A DNA stretch of 54,160 nt from Oceanobacillus timonensis (GCF_900166635.1 NZ_LT800496.1:1-54160); one strand, 5' to 3'. Counted from the first letter of the stretch, positions 1 to 9,082 are shown. Notes: generated by a model not told the origin, from the sequence alone. Numbers and translations are program-made.

Positions 1-127
1 AGAGTACCAGTGGCGTTGCAGGTATGGCAGGTCTGGTAAGTGGATTTAAGAATGGTAAACAACAAAACTCTTCCAATGGTGAACAGACGAAAAATGAATC
101 TGGAAATAACACTGAAGCAACTACAGG
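1..127. repeat. Terminal 127-bp overlap, left copy (circularity mark)
   Basis: Bases 1-127 are identical to 54034-54160. The overlap lies inside one open reading frame and keeps its frame, so it is an assembly overlap of a circular molecule rather than a biological repeat. The plasmid is about 54,033 bp. Confidence 0.95.
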
Positions 128-1061
128 TCAAACGGATGGTACAGAATCTGAATCTACAGAACAAAGTGACAATACTAATCCATCCTCTGGACACACCGAC
201 CAACCTAGTGGATTGCATCAAGAAATGGCTCAAAAGAATAAAAATAGCGATGGGGAAAATGGAAAACCTAAACCTTTACGTCAAAGAATGGCTGATAAAT
301 TTAAAGGCAAGGGTAAAGGTAAGGGAAATAATGTATCGAAAACAGGAAACCCAACTACAAGTAATCCAAACAGTCAGCAGACACAATCTGTAGATGGTGA
401 AAATAATAGTCCAGAAACTACTACGGTTGCAAATCAGCAATCGAAGCAAAATAATCCTACGCCTTCAGGAAAAGGTACACAAAATAATCCTACACCATCT
501 GCAAATGAAGGAAATCAAACAACAAATCCAACACCGTCAACTGGTGCAGGAAATGGAAAACAACAAACGACAACTTATGAAAATCAGCAATCCAAACAGA
601 ATACGCCTAAAACATCTACTGGAAAAACGAACGGACAAACGACAAAAACATCCACTGGTAGAAATAATGGCGGAAACCCTAGTGGAAATCAGCAAACAAG
701 CACACAACAAACGCAAAAATCAGGAAATGGTTCTCCATCTGTTAGCACAAGTAGTGGAGGAAATAATCCTACGCCTACTCCAACACCAACAACTGGCGGT
801 GGAAATACTAGTGGGTCAGAAAAAGTAAATACAGTAGATAATACAACGGTTGTATCTAATGACAATACTTCAACGCAAAAAGAAGTGACGAAAGAAAACA
901 ATCATGTTATTGAAGAAAACAGAACAGCCGGACAAGTAATTAAAGAAAGAGTATCGAAAACAATTCATTCTAATAGAACAATCAATAATGCTAAACGTAA
1001 TTATCAAATCGGTAGCAATACTGGTAAATCTATTAGAAGAAATTTCAAAAGAAGAAAATAA
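1..1061 (+). CDS. VirB6/TrbL-like conjugation channel protein, C-terminal part (continues from 52818-54160)
   Basis: This is the 3' portion of the gene that starts at 52818 and runs off the right edge. The terminal 127 bases are identical and the frame is preserved across the join, giving about 758 residues in all. The part here is a long hydrophilic tail rich in Asn, Thr, Gln, Ser, Gly and Pro, with repeated NNPTP/NPTPS-like and STG/TSTGK-like stretches, ending in a very basic segment (last residues RRNFKRRK). VirB6/TrbL-type proteins of Gram-positive conjugation systems often carry a long soluble tail after the membrane domain; this one is low-complexity and probably disordered. The internal ATG at 24 is not the start. 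It is followed after 15 nt by the next transfer gene. Confidence 0.85.
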   Translation, partial: STSGVAGMAGLVSGFKNGKQQNSSNGEQTKNESGNNTEATTGQTDGTESESTEQSDNTNPSSGHTDQPSGLHQEMAQKNKNSDGENGKPKPLRQRMADKFKGKGKGKGNNVSKTGNPTTSNPNSQQTQSVDGENNSPETTTVANQQSKQNNPTPSGKGTQNNPTPSANEGNQTTNPTPSTGAGNGKQQTTTYENQQSKQNTPKTSTGKTNGQTTKTSTGRNNGGNPSGNQQTSTQQTQKSGNGSPSVSTSSGGNNPTPTPTPTTGGGNTSGSEKVNTVDNTTVVSNDNTSTQKEVTKENNHVIEENRTAGQVIKERVSKTIHSNRTINNAKRNYQIGSNTGKSIRRNFKRRK

Positions 1062-1076
1062 AAGAGGTGATCTGGT

Positions 1077-1397
1077 TTGGCTAATTACCGAATACCAAAA
1101 AATGTATCGAGTGAATTAAAACTAAATAAAGCCTTATATCTAACAGATTTAGGTGTATTAATCACTGTATTAGTTTTAACCATTATACTCAATAACGTTG
1201 TACATGAAAGCTATACATGGTTTTTCTATGGCTTTATGGTTTGTGTGGCAGGGGCTCTTATTATAAGACCTGCCTCCAACCCTAAAAAACGAATGTATGT
1301 AGCTATTTATTTGTCTTTACGAAAGAGAAAAGACACGTATTGTGCAATTGATTATGAAATAGATGAAAGCGAGGAATTAAACGATGGCAATATTTGA
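1077..1397 (+). CDS. VirB3/PrgI/TcpE-like small membrane protein of the transfer apparatus
   Basis: This 106-residue protein has a short polar N-terminus, two adjacent hydrophobic helices (about residues 27-65) and a charged tail, the usual shape of the VirB3-like partner of VirB4 in Gram-positive conjugation systems. It sits directly before the VirB4 genes, where that partner is expected. The start is TTG at 1077, placed by an excellent AAAGAGGTGATC ribosome site. It overlaps the next gene by 14 nt, implying coupled translation. The family assignment rests on size, topology and position; the sequence is too short for a firm name (a DUF5592-type label is also possible). Confidence 0.7.
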   Translation: MANYRIPKNVSSELKLNKALYLTDLGVLITVLVLTIILNNVVHESYTWFFYGFMVCVAGALIIRPASNPKKRMYVAIYLSLRKRKDTYCAIDYEIDESEELNDGNI

Positions 1398-2034
1398 AGA
1401 AAAATCCAAAAAAAACGGTTCTTTTATTCCCGAAAAGCAAACCCCCATCTTCGATGAAAAAAGCATGCATAAAGAAAAAGTTAAAAAAGAGAAAAAGGTG
1501 CGAGTGAAGCCAAGTTTTGCCGACATGTCTCCTTATGTTGATATAACTGCCAACGGCTATATTGAATTAAGAGATGAAGATGGATATTTTGAAATTGTTC
1601 AATTAACATCCAAAGATATCTATTCCCAAAACAGCGATGACAGAGAAAAAGATATCTTCCTTCTTGCTTATTTTTTTCAGTGGTATTTATACGATATTAA
1701 AATTATTCCTTTAAATTTTCCGGTAGATACCAGTTCTCAACAAAGGCATCTCTTAAAAAAATTAAAAAAGGAAACGAGAGAAGCCTATCGTTACTTCTTG
1801 CAACAAAAATTAGATGAATTAATTTTTATTGAGACAGAGCGTACCAATAGGGAATATTACATGTTGGTTTATGCAGATGATGAATTCACCTTACAGACAC
1901 GTTTAAACCACGTATACCGGTTACTACAACCTGTGCTTCCAGTGGTTCACTTGAATGACCAGAAGAAAATAAATATTGTTTATAAAATCAATAACTTAAA
2001 CTCTAAAAATAAATCAGCTAAGGGGGCGAATTAA
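1384..2034 (+). CDS. VirB4 N-terminal-domain-like protein (TrsD/TraD-type)
   Basis: A 216-residue soluble protein with a basic Lys-rich N-terminus (residues 1-42) and then a mixed alpha/beta domain. Staphylococcal pSK41/pGO1-type systems place a small protein of this size immediately before the VirB4 ATPase, and it corresponds to the non-ATPase N-terminal part of VirB4. I infer the same here from length, position and the one-base gap to the next gene. No Walker motif is present. It overlaps the VirB3-like gene at its 5' end, and the clear SD GGGGGCG for the downstream ATPase lies within its last codons. Confidence 0.65.
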   Translation: MAIFEEKSKKNGSFIPEKQTPIFDEKSMHKEKVKKEKKVRVKPSFADMSPYVDITANGYIELRDEDGYFEIVQLTSKDIYSQNSDDREKDIFLLAYFFQWYLYDIKIIPLNFPVDTSSQQRHLLKKLKKETREAYRYFLQQKLDELIFIETERTNREYYMLVYADDEFTLQTRLNHVYRLLQPVLPVVHLNDQKKINIVYKINNLNSKNKSAKGAN

Positions 2035-2035
2035 T

Positions 2036-4000
2036 ATGTCTGTTGTAAAAAACATTTTATCTAAAGTGCAAAGGAAAACAGATATTGAAAATGAGAGCGA
2101 AAAAGAAAGTCTGGGATATAACCCCTACTTACTATCTGAAGTACAGCCACAAGGTGGTATACGCTTTGATGAAGCGTATACCAGAAAAGGGGATGGTTAT
2201 GAAACCTGCATTCATGTTTATGATTATCAAACGATTGTTAATGAATTTTGGTTAGAGCAGATTATGAACATGCCAAATGTAGTGGCAACTTTAGATGTTT
2301 CTACACCAAACCGGAAAGAAATTGCAGATAAGTTAAACAAGTCTATGGCTGAACAAAAAAATAGGGGAGAAACAGCTAAAGATACTTCTGATCTAATAGA
2401 AGCATCAGAAAGCTACGAAGAATTACAAGAAGTCTATAACTCTATTCGCCAAGGCGAGGTTATGAAACGTATTATTATTCGTCTTTTTGTCAGTGCAAAG
2501 ACAATTGATGAATTGGAATTATCCGTTAAGGAAGTTATTGATAATCTGGAATCATTGAATTTTAGAGGTTCTGTATTTCTGAATGAACAAGAATATGAAT
2601 GGCAGAGCATGTTTACGAATTATAATGTCCAACAAAAATATGCCAATAAAAGAAAGGGCATAGAGATTCCTTCCCTATCCTTAGCGGCAGGATTCCCATT
2701 TCATTTTACGTCATTAAATGACCCTTATGGAACGCATTTAGGTACAACAGAAACGAACGGAAATGTAATCTTTGACCTTTTTCATCAGGACAGAATCCGT
2801 AAATTTTACAATGCTTTAATGATTGGAAAGATGCGTTCCGGTAAATCAACTACACTTAAAAAAATTGCTTTGGATAGTGCGGTAAAAGGTCATAAAGTTA
2901 GAGTTTTAGATATAACAGGAGAGTTTGAAGACCTCACTCTAGCAAACGATGGGAAGGTAATTGCATTAGATGGCTCTAATGGATTAATTAATCCGTTACA
3001 AGTTTATAAGACCGTTACACTTGACGATGGCTCGACAGACGAAAAAGGGTCATTTACACAACATTTAAGTAAAATGAGTGTATTCTATCGATTTTTAAGA
3101 CCTGATGTTGGGAATCAAGAAATTCTCTTATTTGAAAATATATTGAGAGATTTATACGTCAAAAAAGGATTGTGGAATGATGATTACGTTCAAAATATAA
3201 CAGAGCAACCAAACGAAAACTACCCTACCATGAGCGAATTACTGAATTTGGTGAGAGTAGAACTTTATGAAGACTTCGAGATTAAAAAGATACATGAAAA
3301 CTTAACGGAGAATCGAAGTAAATTACTAGAAAATATTGAATTAATTCTAGAAAACCTTGTTAAAAACTATGGTCATTTATTCGATGGACAATCTAGTTTA
3401 GAACATTTTGATGAAATCGATTTTGTATCATTCCCTTTAAGAAATCTTGCAGAATTGAAGCCAGAAGTGTTTCAGGCTCAACTATTTAATGTAATGAATA
3501 TGCTTTGGCAAGGAATGCTTGTAAATGGACAGCCCCAATATAAAGCATTTAATAAGCACTTATTAGATTTTGAAGATGCAGTCAGATATTTAATAATAAT
3601 TGATGAAGCACACCACATTATTAATACAGAAAAAGGCGCTGAATCACGTTTGAAATATATCAAAAATTTTATGAGAGAAGCCAGAAAATATTTTGGTGCG
3701 ATATTCTTTGCAAGTCATTTAATAACAGACTTTGTACCAGAAAATGCAGACCAAGCAAGTGCAGAAGAAATCAAAAAAATATTCAATTTAACGCAATATA
3801 AATTTATTTCACAACAAGATAGTGAATCTCTAAAAAAATTAAAAGAAGTATTTGCAGGACAGCTAAATGAATCAGAATTAGCACAAATACCATTTTTACA
3901 AACAGGAGAAGCCATTTTATCTATTTCAGGACTAAAGAACTTAAAAATGACAGTTGATGTTTCGCAGGCAGAATTAGACTTATTTGGTGGTGGTGCTTAA
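2036..4000 (+). CDS. VirB4-family conjugation ATPase (TrsE/TraE-type)
   Basis: This 654-residue ATPase powers assembly and substrate transfer by the type IV secretion channel at the inner face of the membrane. Walker A is GKMRSGKST at residues 264-272. Walker B is LIIIDEAHH near residue 520, followed by the alpha-helical motifs expected in the VirB4/HerA fold. The N-terminal 200 residues form the usual VirB4 lead-in domain, here shared with the separate upstream protein. Length matches pSK41 TraE-like ATPases. ATG at 2036 follows AAGGGGGCG. The stop codon overlaps the next ATG by one base (TAATG), so the wall hydrolase is translationally coupled. Confidence 0.93.
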   Translation: MSVVKNILSKVQRKTDIENESEKESLGYNPYLLSEVQPQGGIRFDEAYTRKGDGYETCIHVYDYQTIVNEFWLEQIMNMPNVVATLDVSTPNRKEIADKLNKSMAEQKNRGETAKDTSDLIEASESYEELQEVYNSIRQGEVMKRIIIRLFVSAKTIDELELSVKEVIDNLESLNFRGSVFLNEQEYEWQSMFTNYNVQQKYANKRKGIEIPSLSLAAGFPFHFTSLNDPYGTHLGTTETNGNVIFDLFHQDRIRKFYNALMIGKMRSGKSTTLKKIALDSAVKGHKVRVLDITGEFEDLTLANDGKVIALDGSNGLINPLQVYKTVTLDDGSTDEKGSFTQHLSKMSVFYRFLRPDVGNQEILLFENILRDLYVKKGLWNDDYVQNITEQPNENYPTMSELLNLVRVELYEDFEIKKIHENLTENRSKLLENIELILENLVKNYGHLFDGQSSLEHFDEIDFVSFPLRNLAELKPEVFQAQLFNVMNMLWQGMLVNGQPQYKAFNKHLLDFEDAVRYLIIIDEAHHIINTEKGAESRLKYIKNFMREARKYFGAIFFASHLITDFVPENADQASAEEIKKIFNLTQYKFISQQDSESLKKLKEVFAGQLNESELAQIPFLQTGEAILSISGLKNLKMTVDVSQAELDLFGGGA

Positions 4001-5133
4001 TGAAAAAACTTGCGAAGGGTCTTATCTTTGGAGCTACATTAAAATGGAAACTAATAATTGGTGGTTCGCTCGCATTGATAGCTCTTTTAGTTATTCTTGC
4101 CATCGGAATCTTCCAATCTATTATTGGAGGTTCTGGTGATGATTCATCGCAAGACGGAGAATTTGTTGATATAGAATCCGGATCGCAACAAATAAGTGAA
4201 ACCGTTGAACAGTATAGAGATGACGTAGAATATTATGCTAAAGAATATGAAGTAGAAGAATATGTTGATGTTTTATTAGCAATGATGGAACAAGAATCTA
4301 GTGGAAAGGGCAGTGACCCTTTCCAAGCTAGTGAAAGTAAATGTGGTTATATTGGATGCATTACTGACCCAAAAGAATCAATCGAACAAGGAGTAAAATA
4401 TTTCTCTGAAGTATTAGAACAAGCCGAAGGAGATGTGGAATTAACGTTACAATCATATAACTTTGGTGGAGGTTTTATTGATTTTGTTCTGGATAAAGGA
4501 GAATCATATTCTAAAGAGTTAGCGATTGAATTTTCATCAATGAAATACGCTGAATTGAGACATACTGGTATTTATTCATGTATACATCCAGAGTATTCAG
4601 ATGTAGGAGCATGTTACGGAGATGTAGAATATGTAGATAATGTTTTAAGATATTATCAGCCTGTTTCATCTGACCAATTAGAAGGAGTAGAAACAGCAAA
4701 TGCAAGTGCAGAAGATGGAGATTTTGCAAGTCCGGTAGAAACGCCACTAGTTACATCTGAATTTGGTAATCGAACACATCCGGTTACAGGTGAGGTTGGA
4801 AAATTTCATAGCGGAATTGATTTTGGATGCAACAATGGTGTCACGAATATTTTGTCATCAGCTAACGGAGAGGTTGTTTTTTCTGATTGGTCTACTGGAT
4901 ATGGTAATACAGTGATTGTTCAACATGATGATAATTTATATACGCATTATGCACATATGAGTTCAAACAGTGTAAGTGTAGGAGATAGTGTTTCCCAAGG
5001 TGAAGAAGTAGGAGTATGCGGAAGCACAGGTCAATCAACAGGACCACATCTGCATTTTGAAGTTAAAGAAGAAGCATGGGGCGGACACAATAATCCTAGA
5101 GATTATATAGATGTACCGGAAATACAAAGTTAA
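4000..5133 (+). CDS. Bifunctional peptidoglycan hydrolase: lysozyme-like domain plus M23 endopeptidase (VirB1 role)
   Basis: This 377-residue membrane-anchored enzyme opens the cell wall for the transfer channel. A single membrane helix lies at residues 20-43. A lysozyme/transglycosylase-like domain follows (about 70-220) with acidic candidates Glu97 and Glu99 in the segment MMEQESSG, like CwlT of ICEBs1. A LytM/M23 zinc peptidase domain (about 245-365) holds the metal ligands His270 and Asp274 (HSGID) and His350/His352 (HLHF). Such two-domain hydrolases are standard in Gram-positive conjugation modules. Its start overlaps the VirB4 stop. Confidence 0.92.
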   Translation: MKKLAKGLIFGATLKWKLIIGGSLALIALLVILAIGIFQSIIGGSGDDSSQDGEFVDIESGSQQISETVEQYRDDVEYYAKEYEVEEYVDVLLAMMEQESSGKGSDPFQASESKCGYIGCITDPKESIEQGVKYFSEVLEQAEGDVELTLQSYNFGGGFIDFVLDKGESYSKELAIEFSSMKYAELRHTGIYSCIHPEYSDVGACYGDVEYVDNVLRYYQPVSSDQLEGVETANASAEDGDFASPVETPLVTSEFGNRTHPVTGEVGKFHSGIDFGCNNGVTNILSSANGEVVFSDWSTGYGNTVIVQHDDNLYTHYAHMSSNSVSVGDSVSQGEEVGVCGSTGQSTGPHLHFEVKEEAWGGHNNPRDYIDVPEIQS

Positions 5134-5179
5134 AGAAAACGATCTAATTATAAATTAGTTTCTTAAAAGGAGTGATTCA

Positions 5180-5785
5180 ATGGATGTTATAAAATTGTTC
5201 CGAAACATTGTTATTATTTTATTAATTCTTGCTGTGATAGTAAACATATATTTATTTATATCAAACAAGAATAGCAATGAAGAAATCGAAGCAATAAATG
5301 AAGAAAATACCGAATTAAGAAGTGAGAACGAATCACTTCAATATGAGGTAGATAATTACTCAAATACGGAAAGAGAAGAATATTATAATACGTTAGTAGA
5401 ACAAGCAGACAAGTTTATAAACCTTGCTTATACTGTAAAACAAGAAGGATATGAACAACGAAAAAGTGAAAGTGAAAAGATTATGAATGATGATTTGATA
5501 CAAACATTTTATCCTTCTGATACTTTGTATCAAGAAGATATTATAACAGAAATTGATAACCCAAAAATCTATATTGAAAAGCTAGAAAAAGGACAAAATA
5601 GAGTGAACGCTTTGGTAGAAATGGAGCATAAAACAGATTATTTGAACAATGGTAAAAGCTATGTATCTAACTTAATTGTTCGAATTACATTTGAAAATAT
5701 AGAAGGAGAATGGATTGCAGTTGAGCATCATGCTATAACTGAAGATGGAGAACTTAGTGATTTAAACAGTGAGGAAGGTGAATAA
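5180..5785 (+). CDS. VirB8-like bitopic transfer protein
   Basis: A 201-residue protein with a short cytoplasmic N-terminus, one membrane helix (residues 8-28), a coiled-coil stretch (about 32-60) and an extracellular domain of about 135 residues. This is the architecture of VirB8/TcpC-like and TraM-like scaffold proteins, whose external domain adopts an NTF2-like fold. It lies between the wall hydrolase and another bitopic protein in the transfer operon, fitting that role. The ribosome site AAAAGGAGTG precedes ATG 5180. I cannot confirm the fold from sequence alone. Confidence 0.55.
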   Translation: MDVIKLFRNIVIILLILAVIVNIYLFISNKNSNEEIEAINEENTELRSENESLQYEVDNYSNTEREEYYNTLVEQADKFINLAYTVKQEGYEQRKSESEKIMNDDLIQTFYPSDTLYQEDIITEIDNPKIYIEKLEKGQNRVNALVEMEHKTDYLNNGKSYVSNLIVRITFENIEGEWIAVEHHAITEDGELSDLNSEEGE

Positions 5786-5787
5786 AA

Positions 5788-6669
5788 ATGTTATCAAAAG
5801 ATAGAGTTTCTTTAAAGAGAAATTCCAGTAAAGTTTATATTTCTATCGTTATTGTAATGGTATTAGGTTTTGGTTTTTTTATTACTTCTGGATTTATTTT
5901 TGAAGAAAAAATTCCTGTAATGGCATCTCCAATTAATGAAGAAATTGAAATATCAACTAGCCAAAACTTAAAAATATATGAATGGATATATGATAAAGAT
6001 AAGAATGAAATGCAAATAATTTTAGAAACAAATAATTTCAAACGAGATTACGACAGTATAAATTTTGAAGCATTTCAGCGCAGTGATGGTGAACAAGTAT
6101 CAATCGAAAATATATATACGATGGATGATGTTCATGTTTTAAAAGTAACAGATTTTGACCCTGAATATATTCAAATTGCTATTGATGTCATTGGTGAAAA
6201 TCAAACAAATGATGTAGAAGAAAGTGGAGATGTTGATAATCAATATGAAGAAATAGAATCTCAAAATGATGAAAATCAGCCGGATGTAGAAATAGTTGAT
6301 ACAATATTTACAGATTATCGAGAAGTAAATAATGATGAAATTATTCTGGAAAAGGATACAGATTATACAAACTATATATCTGAAATTATAATCGCAGATA
6401 CTGAACAAGAAATTGAAAAAACCAATACTTTAATTGAAGCAAAGAATCAAGAAATAGAAGATAATAAATCAAGAATACAAGAATTAACTGACGAAAAAGT
6501 TTATCAAACACAAGACGAAAAAGTAACAACAGATTCTAATATAAATGGATTGGAAACTGAAAACCAAACAATCGAAGATGAAATCGGAACATTAGAATTT
6601 AGCATTACAGAATTAGAAGATAAAATTCAAAAAACCAAACAAAAACAAAGAGAAGAATTATTGAATTAA
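5788..6669 (+). CDS. Bitopic transfer-operon protein with C-terminal coiled coil, function unknown
   Basis: A 293-residue protein with a basic N-terminus, one membrane helix (about residues 17-37), an acidic external domain and a long C-terminal coiled coil (about 205-290, heptad-like with many Glu/Ile/Leu/Lys). It is the last gene of the transfer operon, two bases after the VirB8-like gene and just before a strong terminator. I do not recognise a family. By position it is probably an extracellular or wall-spanning component of the channel or a contact protein. Confidence 0.7.
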   Translation: MLSKDRVSLKRNSSKVYISIVIVMVLGFGFFITSGFIFEEKIPVMASPINEEIEISTSQNLKIYEWIYDKDKNEMQIILETNNFKRDYDSINFEAFQRSDGEQVSIENIYTMDDVHVLKVTDFDPEYIQIAIDVIGENQTNDVEESGDVDNQYEEIESQNDENQPDVEIVDTIFTDYREVNNDEIILEKDTDYTNYISEIIIADTEQEIEKTNTLIEAKNQEIEDNKSRIQELTDEKVYQTQDEKVTTDSNINGLETENQTIEDEIGTLEFSITELEDKIQKTKQKQREELLN

Positions 6670-6683
6670 CATCAAAATATAAG

Positions 6684-6720
6684 AAGGGTATCAGCTAAAA
6701 ATGATGCCCTTTTTTATTTT
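6684..6720 (+). terminator. Terminator of the transfer operon
   Basis: The ten-base arms AAGGGTATCA and TGATGCCCTT (6684-6693 / 6702-6711, one G-U pair) are followed by a T-rich tract. It separates the transfer operon from the putative oriT. Confidence 0.85.
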
Positions 6721-6726
6721 TATACT

Positions 6727-6892
6727 ATGCACAAACTATGCACGAAGGCTTTTATGGTATGCACGAATCATGCACAAAATATAAAAAATATGCACAAACT
6801 ATGCACAAAAACCAATATTAGCGATAGCGTGAAAAAACTTGGCTCTGCCAAGGATAACACCTCCGGTGATATCATTTTTCCCTTATGCTCTT
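6727..6892. other. Putative origin of transfer (oriT) with paired ATGCAC repeats and two hairpins
   Basis: The block lies between the transfer operon terminator and the relaxase operon promoter, the usual place for oriT. It holds six copies of ATGCAC as three pairs (6727/6738, 6759/6770, 6790/6801). Each pair has 11-bp spacing and the pairs lie 31-32 bp apart, so all copies sit on one face of the helix. Downstream come the hairpin CTTGGC-TCT-GCCAAG (6838-6852) and a second inverted repeat GATAACACC-TCC-GGTGATATC (6853-6873, one mismatch), then CTTATGCTCTT (6882-6892). The repeats probably bind the RHH accessory proteins. I cannot place the nick from sequence. Confidence 0.65.
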
Positions 6893-6903
6893 TCTATCAT
6901 GGG

Positions 6904-6932
6904 TGGACTCTCTAATCATTTGATGGTAAAAT
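6904..6932 (+). promoter_or_regulatory. Promoter of the relaxase operon
   Basis: TGGACT (6904-6909), a 17-bp spacer and TAAAAT (6927-6932) precede the RHH gene. It lies directly after the oriT hairpins, so proteins bound at oriT could control it. Confidence 0.6.
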
Positions 6933-6953
6933 ATTAAAAAAGAGGTGATAATC

Positions 6954-7205
6954 GTGGATTTAGTTATTAGAAATATAAACCCAACTATCTTAGGAGAGTA
7001 CAGTGAAAAAGCAAAAAAAGTAGGTAAATCACGACAAGAATATTTAAAAGATATGATTGAAAGCTACAGCATTTTAAATAATATAAACGACAGAGAAAGA
7101 GAATATAAAAATCAGTTAGAATTAAATTCACAGTTAATGATGGAGTTAAAAAAATCATTAGATCGGAATAATAGCTTATTGGAATTATTAATGGAAGATG
7201 ATTAA
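6954..7205 (+). CDS. Ribbon-helix-helix relaxosome accessory protein
   Basis: An 83-residue protein. Residues 1-40 read as a ribbon-helix-helix DNA-binding unit: a short strand (DLVIRNI), helix A, a turn with GKSRQEYLKDM, helix B. A coiled-coil tail follows (about 45-80). MOBL-type plasmids such as pLS20 encode small RHH auxiliary proteins beside the relaxase that bind oriT; this is the obvious candidate to bind the ATGCAC pairs just upstream. I choose GTG at 6954 because it is six bases after AAGAGGTG; GTG 6945 overlaps that ribosome site. Confidence 0.7.
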   Translation: MDLVIRNINPTILGEYSEKAKKVGKSRQEYLKDMIESYSILNNINDREREYKNQLELNSQLMMELKKSLDRNNSLLELLMEDD

Positions 7206-7207
7206 TA

Positions 7208-8371
7208 ATGATAAATACAGATAAGAAAGCATCCGTAATTATAAAATCAAAATTTATTGTTAGTAATAATTCAGATAAAAAAAGTTTCAATGAATATATT
7301 AATTATATAGATAGGGAAGAAGCAAAAAATAAAATCGAATTTGCAGACTATAATAATTATATGGATGATGAAATGAAAACAAGTTCTTTATTTACAGAAG
7401 ATGATGATAGCGTTTCTGAACAAAAGAAAGAAGAAATAAAAAAAGCATTTAAAAAAGCGCAAGATAAAGGAAGTGTTTTATGGCAGGATGTTGTTTCTTT
7501 TGATAATGATTGGTTAGAAGAAAACGGTGTTTATAATAAAAAGACAAAATATGTTGATGATAAAAAGCTGAAAGATATTACTAGGAAATCTATGAAAGAA
7601 ATGCTTGATAAAAATCATATTGATAATAATGCTATTTGGTCAGGGGCGATTCATCACAACACAGACAATATTCATATTCATATTGCTACCGTTGAACTGT
7701 CCCCGAACAATTACAGAGGGAAAAGAAAATTAAAATCATTAGAAAAAGTAAAATCAAATTTTATTAATAAAATTATGGATAGGTCAAAAGAACATGAGAA
7801 TATAAATAGCATTATAAGAAAGGATATTGTTCATAGTAAAAAAGAAAATCAAACCTTTAATATGTTCAATCGTACTTTCAAAAAAGATTTCTTATCAATT
7901 TATAAAGCACTCCCTGAAAATAAAAGATATTGGAATTATGGATATAATAATATAAATCATGTCAAACCTAAAATTAATGAACTTACAAAAAAATATATCG
8001 ATAAGTATCATAAAGATGATTTTGAAAAGTTAGATAAACTTTTAGATAAAGAAGTAGATAATTTAAAAAAAGTTTATGGTAAAGGTAATAATAAACGTTA
8101 CGATGATTACAAAAAAAATAAAATGGATGATTTATATAAAAGAATGGGTAATGCCTTCTTGCAAGAAATGAAAGAGTACGATAAAAAAATAAACAAAATT
8201 GAAGAAAAAGATATTCCAAAACCTATGAAGAACGCAAAAAAAAATGTAGCTTTCAAGCAAGTAAGATATGGTTTAGATCGTTTTATATATAGCGATATAA
8301 AATCAATGAAAAACCAACGAGCATTTGAAGAATTGCAAAGAAAAACAGAACAGGAAGGGAGATATCAATGA
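7208..8371 (+). CDS. Conjugative relaxase (MOBL/MobP2-like)
   Basis: This 387-residue enzyme would nick oriT and stay covalently attached to the transferred strand. The histidine triad signature HHNTDNIHIH lies at residues 149-158 in a hydrophobic strand context, as in relaxases of the MOBL group (pLS20 Rel) and related Firmicutes MobP2 proteins. The C-terminal half is basic and helical, suitable for accessory-protein and coupling-protein contact. The catalytic Tyr cannot be fixed, but Tyr residues lie near 33-36 in the N-terminal part. It starts two bases after the RHH gene and overlaps the next gene (ATGA). Confidence 0.85.
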   Translation: MINTDKKASVIIKSKFIVSNNSDKKSFNEYINYIDREEAKNKIEFADYNNYMDDEMKTSSLFTEDDDSVSEQKKEEIKKAFKKAQDKGSVLWQDVVSFDNDWLEENGVYNKKTKYVDDKKLKDITRKSMKEMLDKNHIDNNAIWSGAIHHNTDNIHIHIATVELSPNNYRGKRKLKSLEKVKSNFINKIMDRSKEHENINSIIRKDIVHSKKENQTFNMFNRTFKKDFLSIYKALPENKRYWNYGYNNINHVKPKINELTKKYIDKYHKDDFEKLDKLLDKEVDNLKKVYGKGNNKRYDDYKKNKMDDLYKRMGNAFLQEMKEYDKKINKIEEKDIPKPMKNAKKNVAFKQVRYGLDRFIYSDIKSMKNQRAFEELQRKTEQEGRYQ

Positions 8372-8793
8372 GTGAATATTATGCTAAAAGGTTACGAATA
8401 TCAAAAGAATCATATGATTACATGATGAAGTATGCTGAAGAAAATAATATCACCAGAGACAATCGAGTTATTAACCATATTATACAAGACCATAAAGAAA
8501 TGAATAATATTGATTCCCAAAAAGGTGATTTAATTTCTTCTATTAGTGAAGGTATTTCAAAGGAAATTAATAAGGAAATAAGAAGAATCAGATTAGGTAC
8601 AAATAATACTGATAGAAACACACAAGTTATTATTGAGTTGTTGAATGGATTGTTCCTTAACGATGATGTGAATGATATTATCACAACAGATCAGATGGAA
8701 ACACAAGCACTAACAACAGCAAGAGATACTGTTCAAAAAAGAATCGAACATCTGCAACAAAAAAGAGCAGATTACTATTCAAAAGGAGAGTGA
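8368..8793 (+). CDS. Probable second relaxosome accessory protein
   Basis: A 141-residue protein overlapping the relaxase stop by four bases. The N-terminal 40 residues (KRLRISKESYDYMMKYAEE and following) look like a ribbon-helix-helix or related DNA-binding unit; the rest is helical and charged. Tight coupling to the relaxase suggests a partner in relaxosome assembly or in delivery to the coupling protein, as Aux proteins do in pLS20. The family is not certain. Confidence 0.6.
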   Translation: MSEYYAKRLRISKESYDYMMKYAEENNITRDNRVINHIIQDHKEMNNIDSQKGDLISSISEGISKEINKEIRRIRLGTNNTDRNTQVIIELLNGLFLNDDVNDIITTDQMETQALTTARDTVQKRIEHLQQKRADYYSKGE

Positions 8794-8800
8794 TTTTACT

Positions 8801-9082
8801 ATGAATAATAATTTATTGAAGTATGAATTTGGTGTAATTAAAGAGTACGGAGAAAATGAAGCAATCGTTGATGTTTATGGAAAGGAATATCATATATTGC
8901 TTTCCGATGAAGAAGATAAAATACTTCAAAGCATGCTTTTAAATGAGAATATTTCTTATGTCGGATTTGATACAGAAAATGAAAAAATTGTATTTGATGA
9001 TGTATTTAATATGAAGGAATTAGAGAATGAAGTTGTTTCAGATATTGATTATGGTGTATCAGATGATGGTAAAGCAGAATAA
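8801..9082 (+). CDS. Small acidic protein of the mobilisation operon, unknown
   Basis: A 93-residue acidic protein, pI clearly low, with alternating strand and helix pattern and no membrane segment. ATG at 8801 follows AAAAGGAGAGTG. It lies between the accessory gene and the ArdC-like gene in one operon, so it enters the recipient early. I recognise no family; small acidic leading-region proteins are sometimes DNA mimics or anti-defence factors, but that is only an analogy. Confidence 0.6.
   Translation: MNNNLLKYEFGVIKEYGENEAIVDVYGKEYHILLSDEEDKILQSMLLNENISYVGFDTENEKIVFDDVFNMKELENEVVSDIDYGVSDDGKAE

Noticed and set aside
40..828. Two plus-strand frames (40-393 and 394-828) inside the tail of the VirB6-like gene
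   Set aside because: They are out-of-frame shadows of a low-complexity coding region, with no ribosome sites.
689..901. Minus-strand frame in the VirB6-like tail
   Set aside because: Shadow of the repetitive Pro/Thr codons; no start signals.
6727..6915. Open frame of 62 codons over the oriT region
   Set aside because: No ribosome site, composition dominated by the AT-rich ATGCAC repeats, and overlaps the hairpins and the relaxase promoter.
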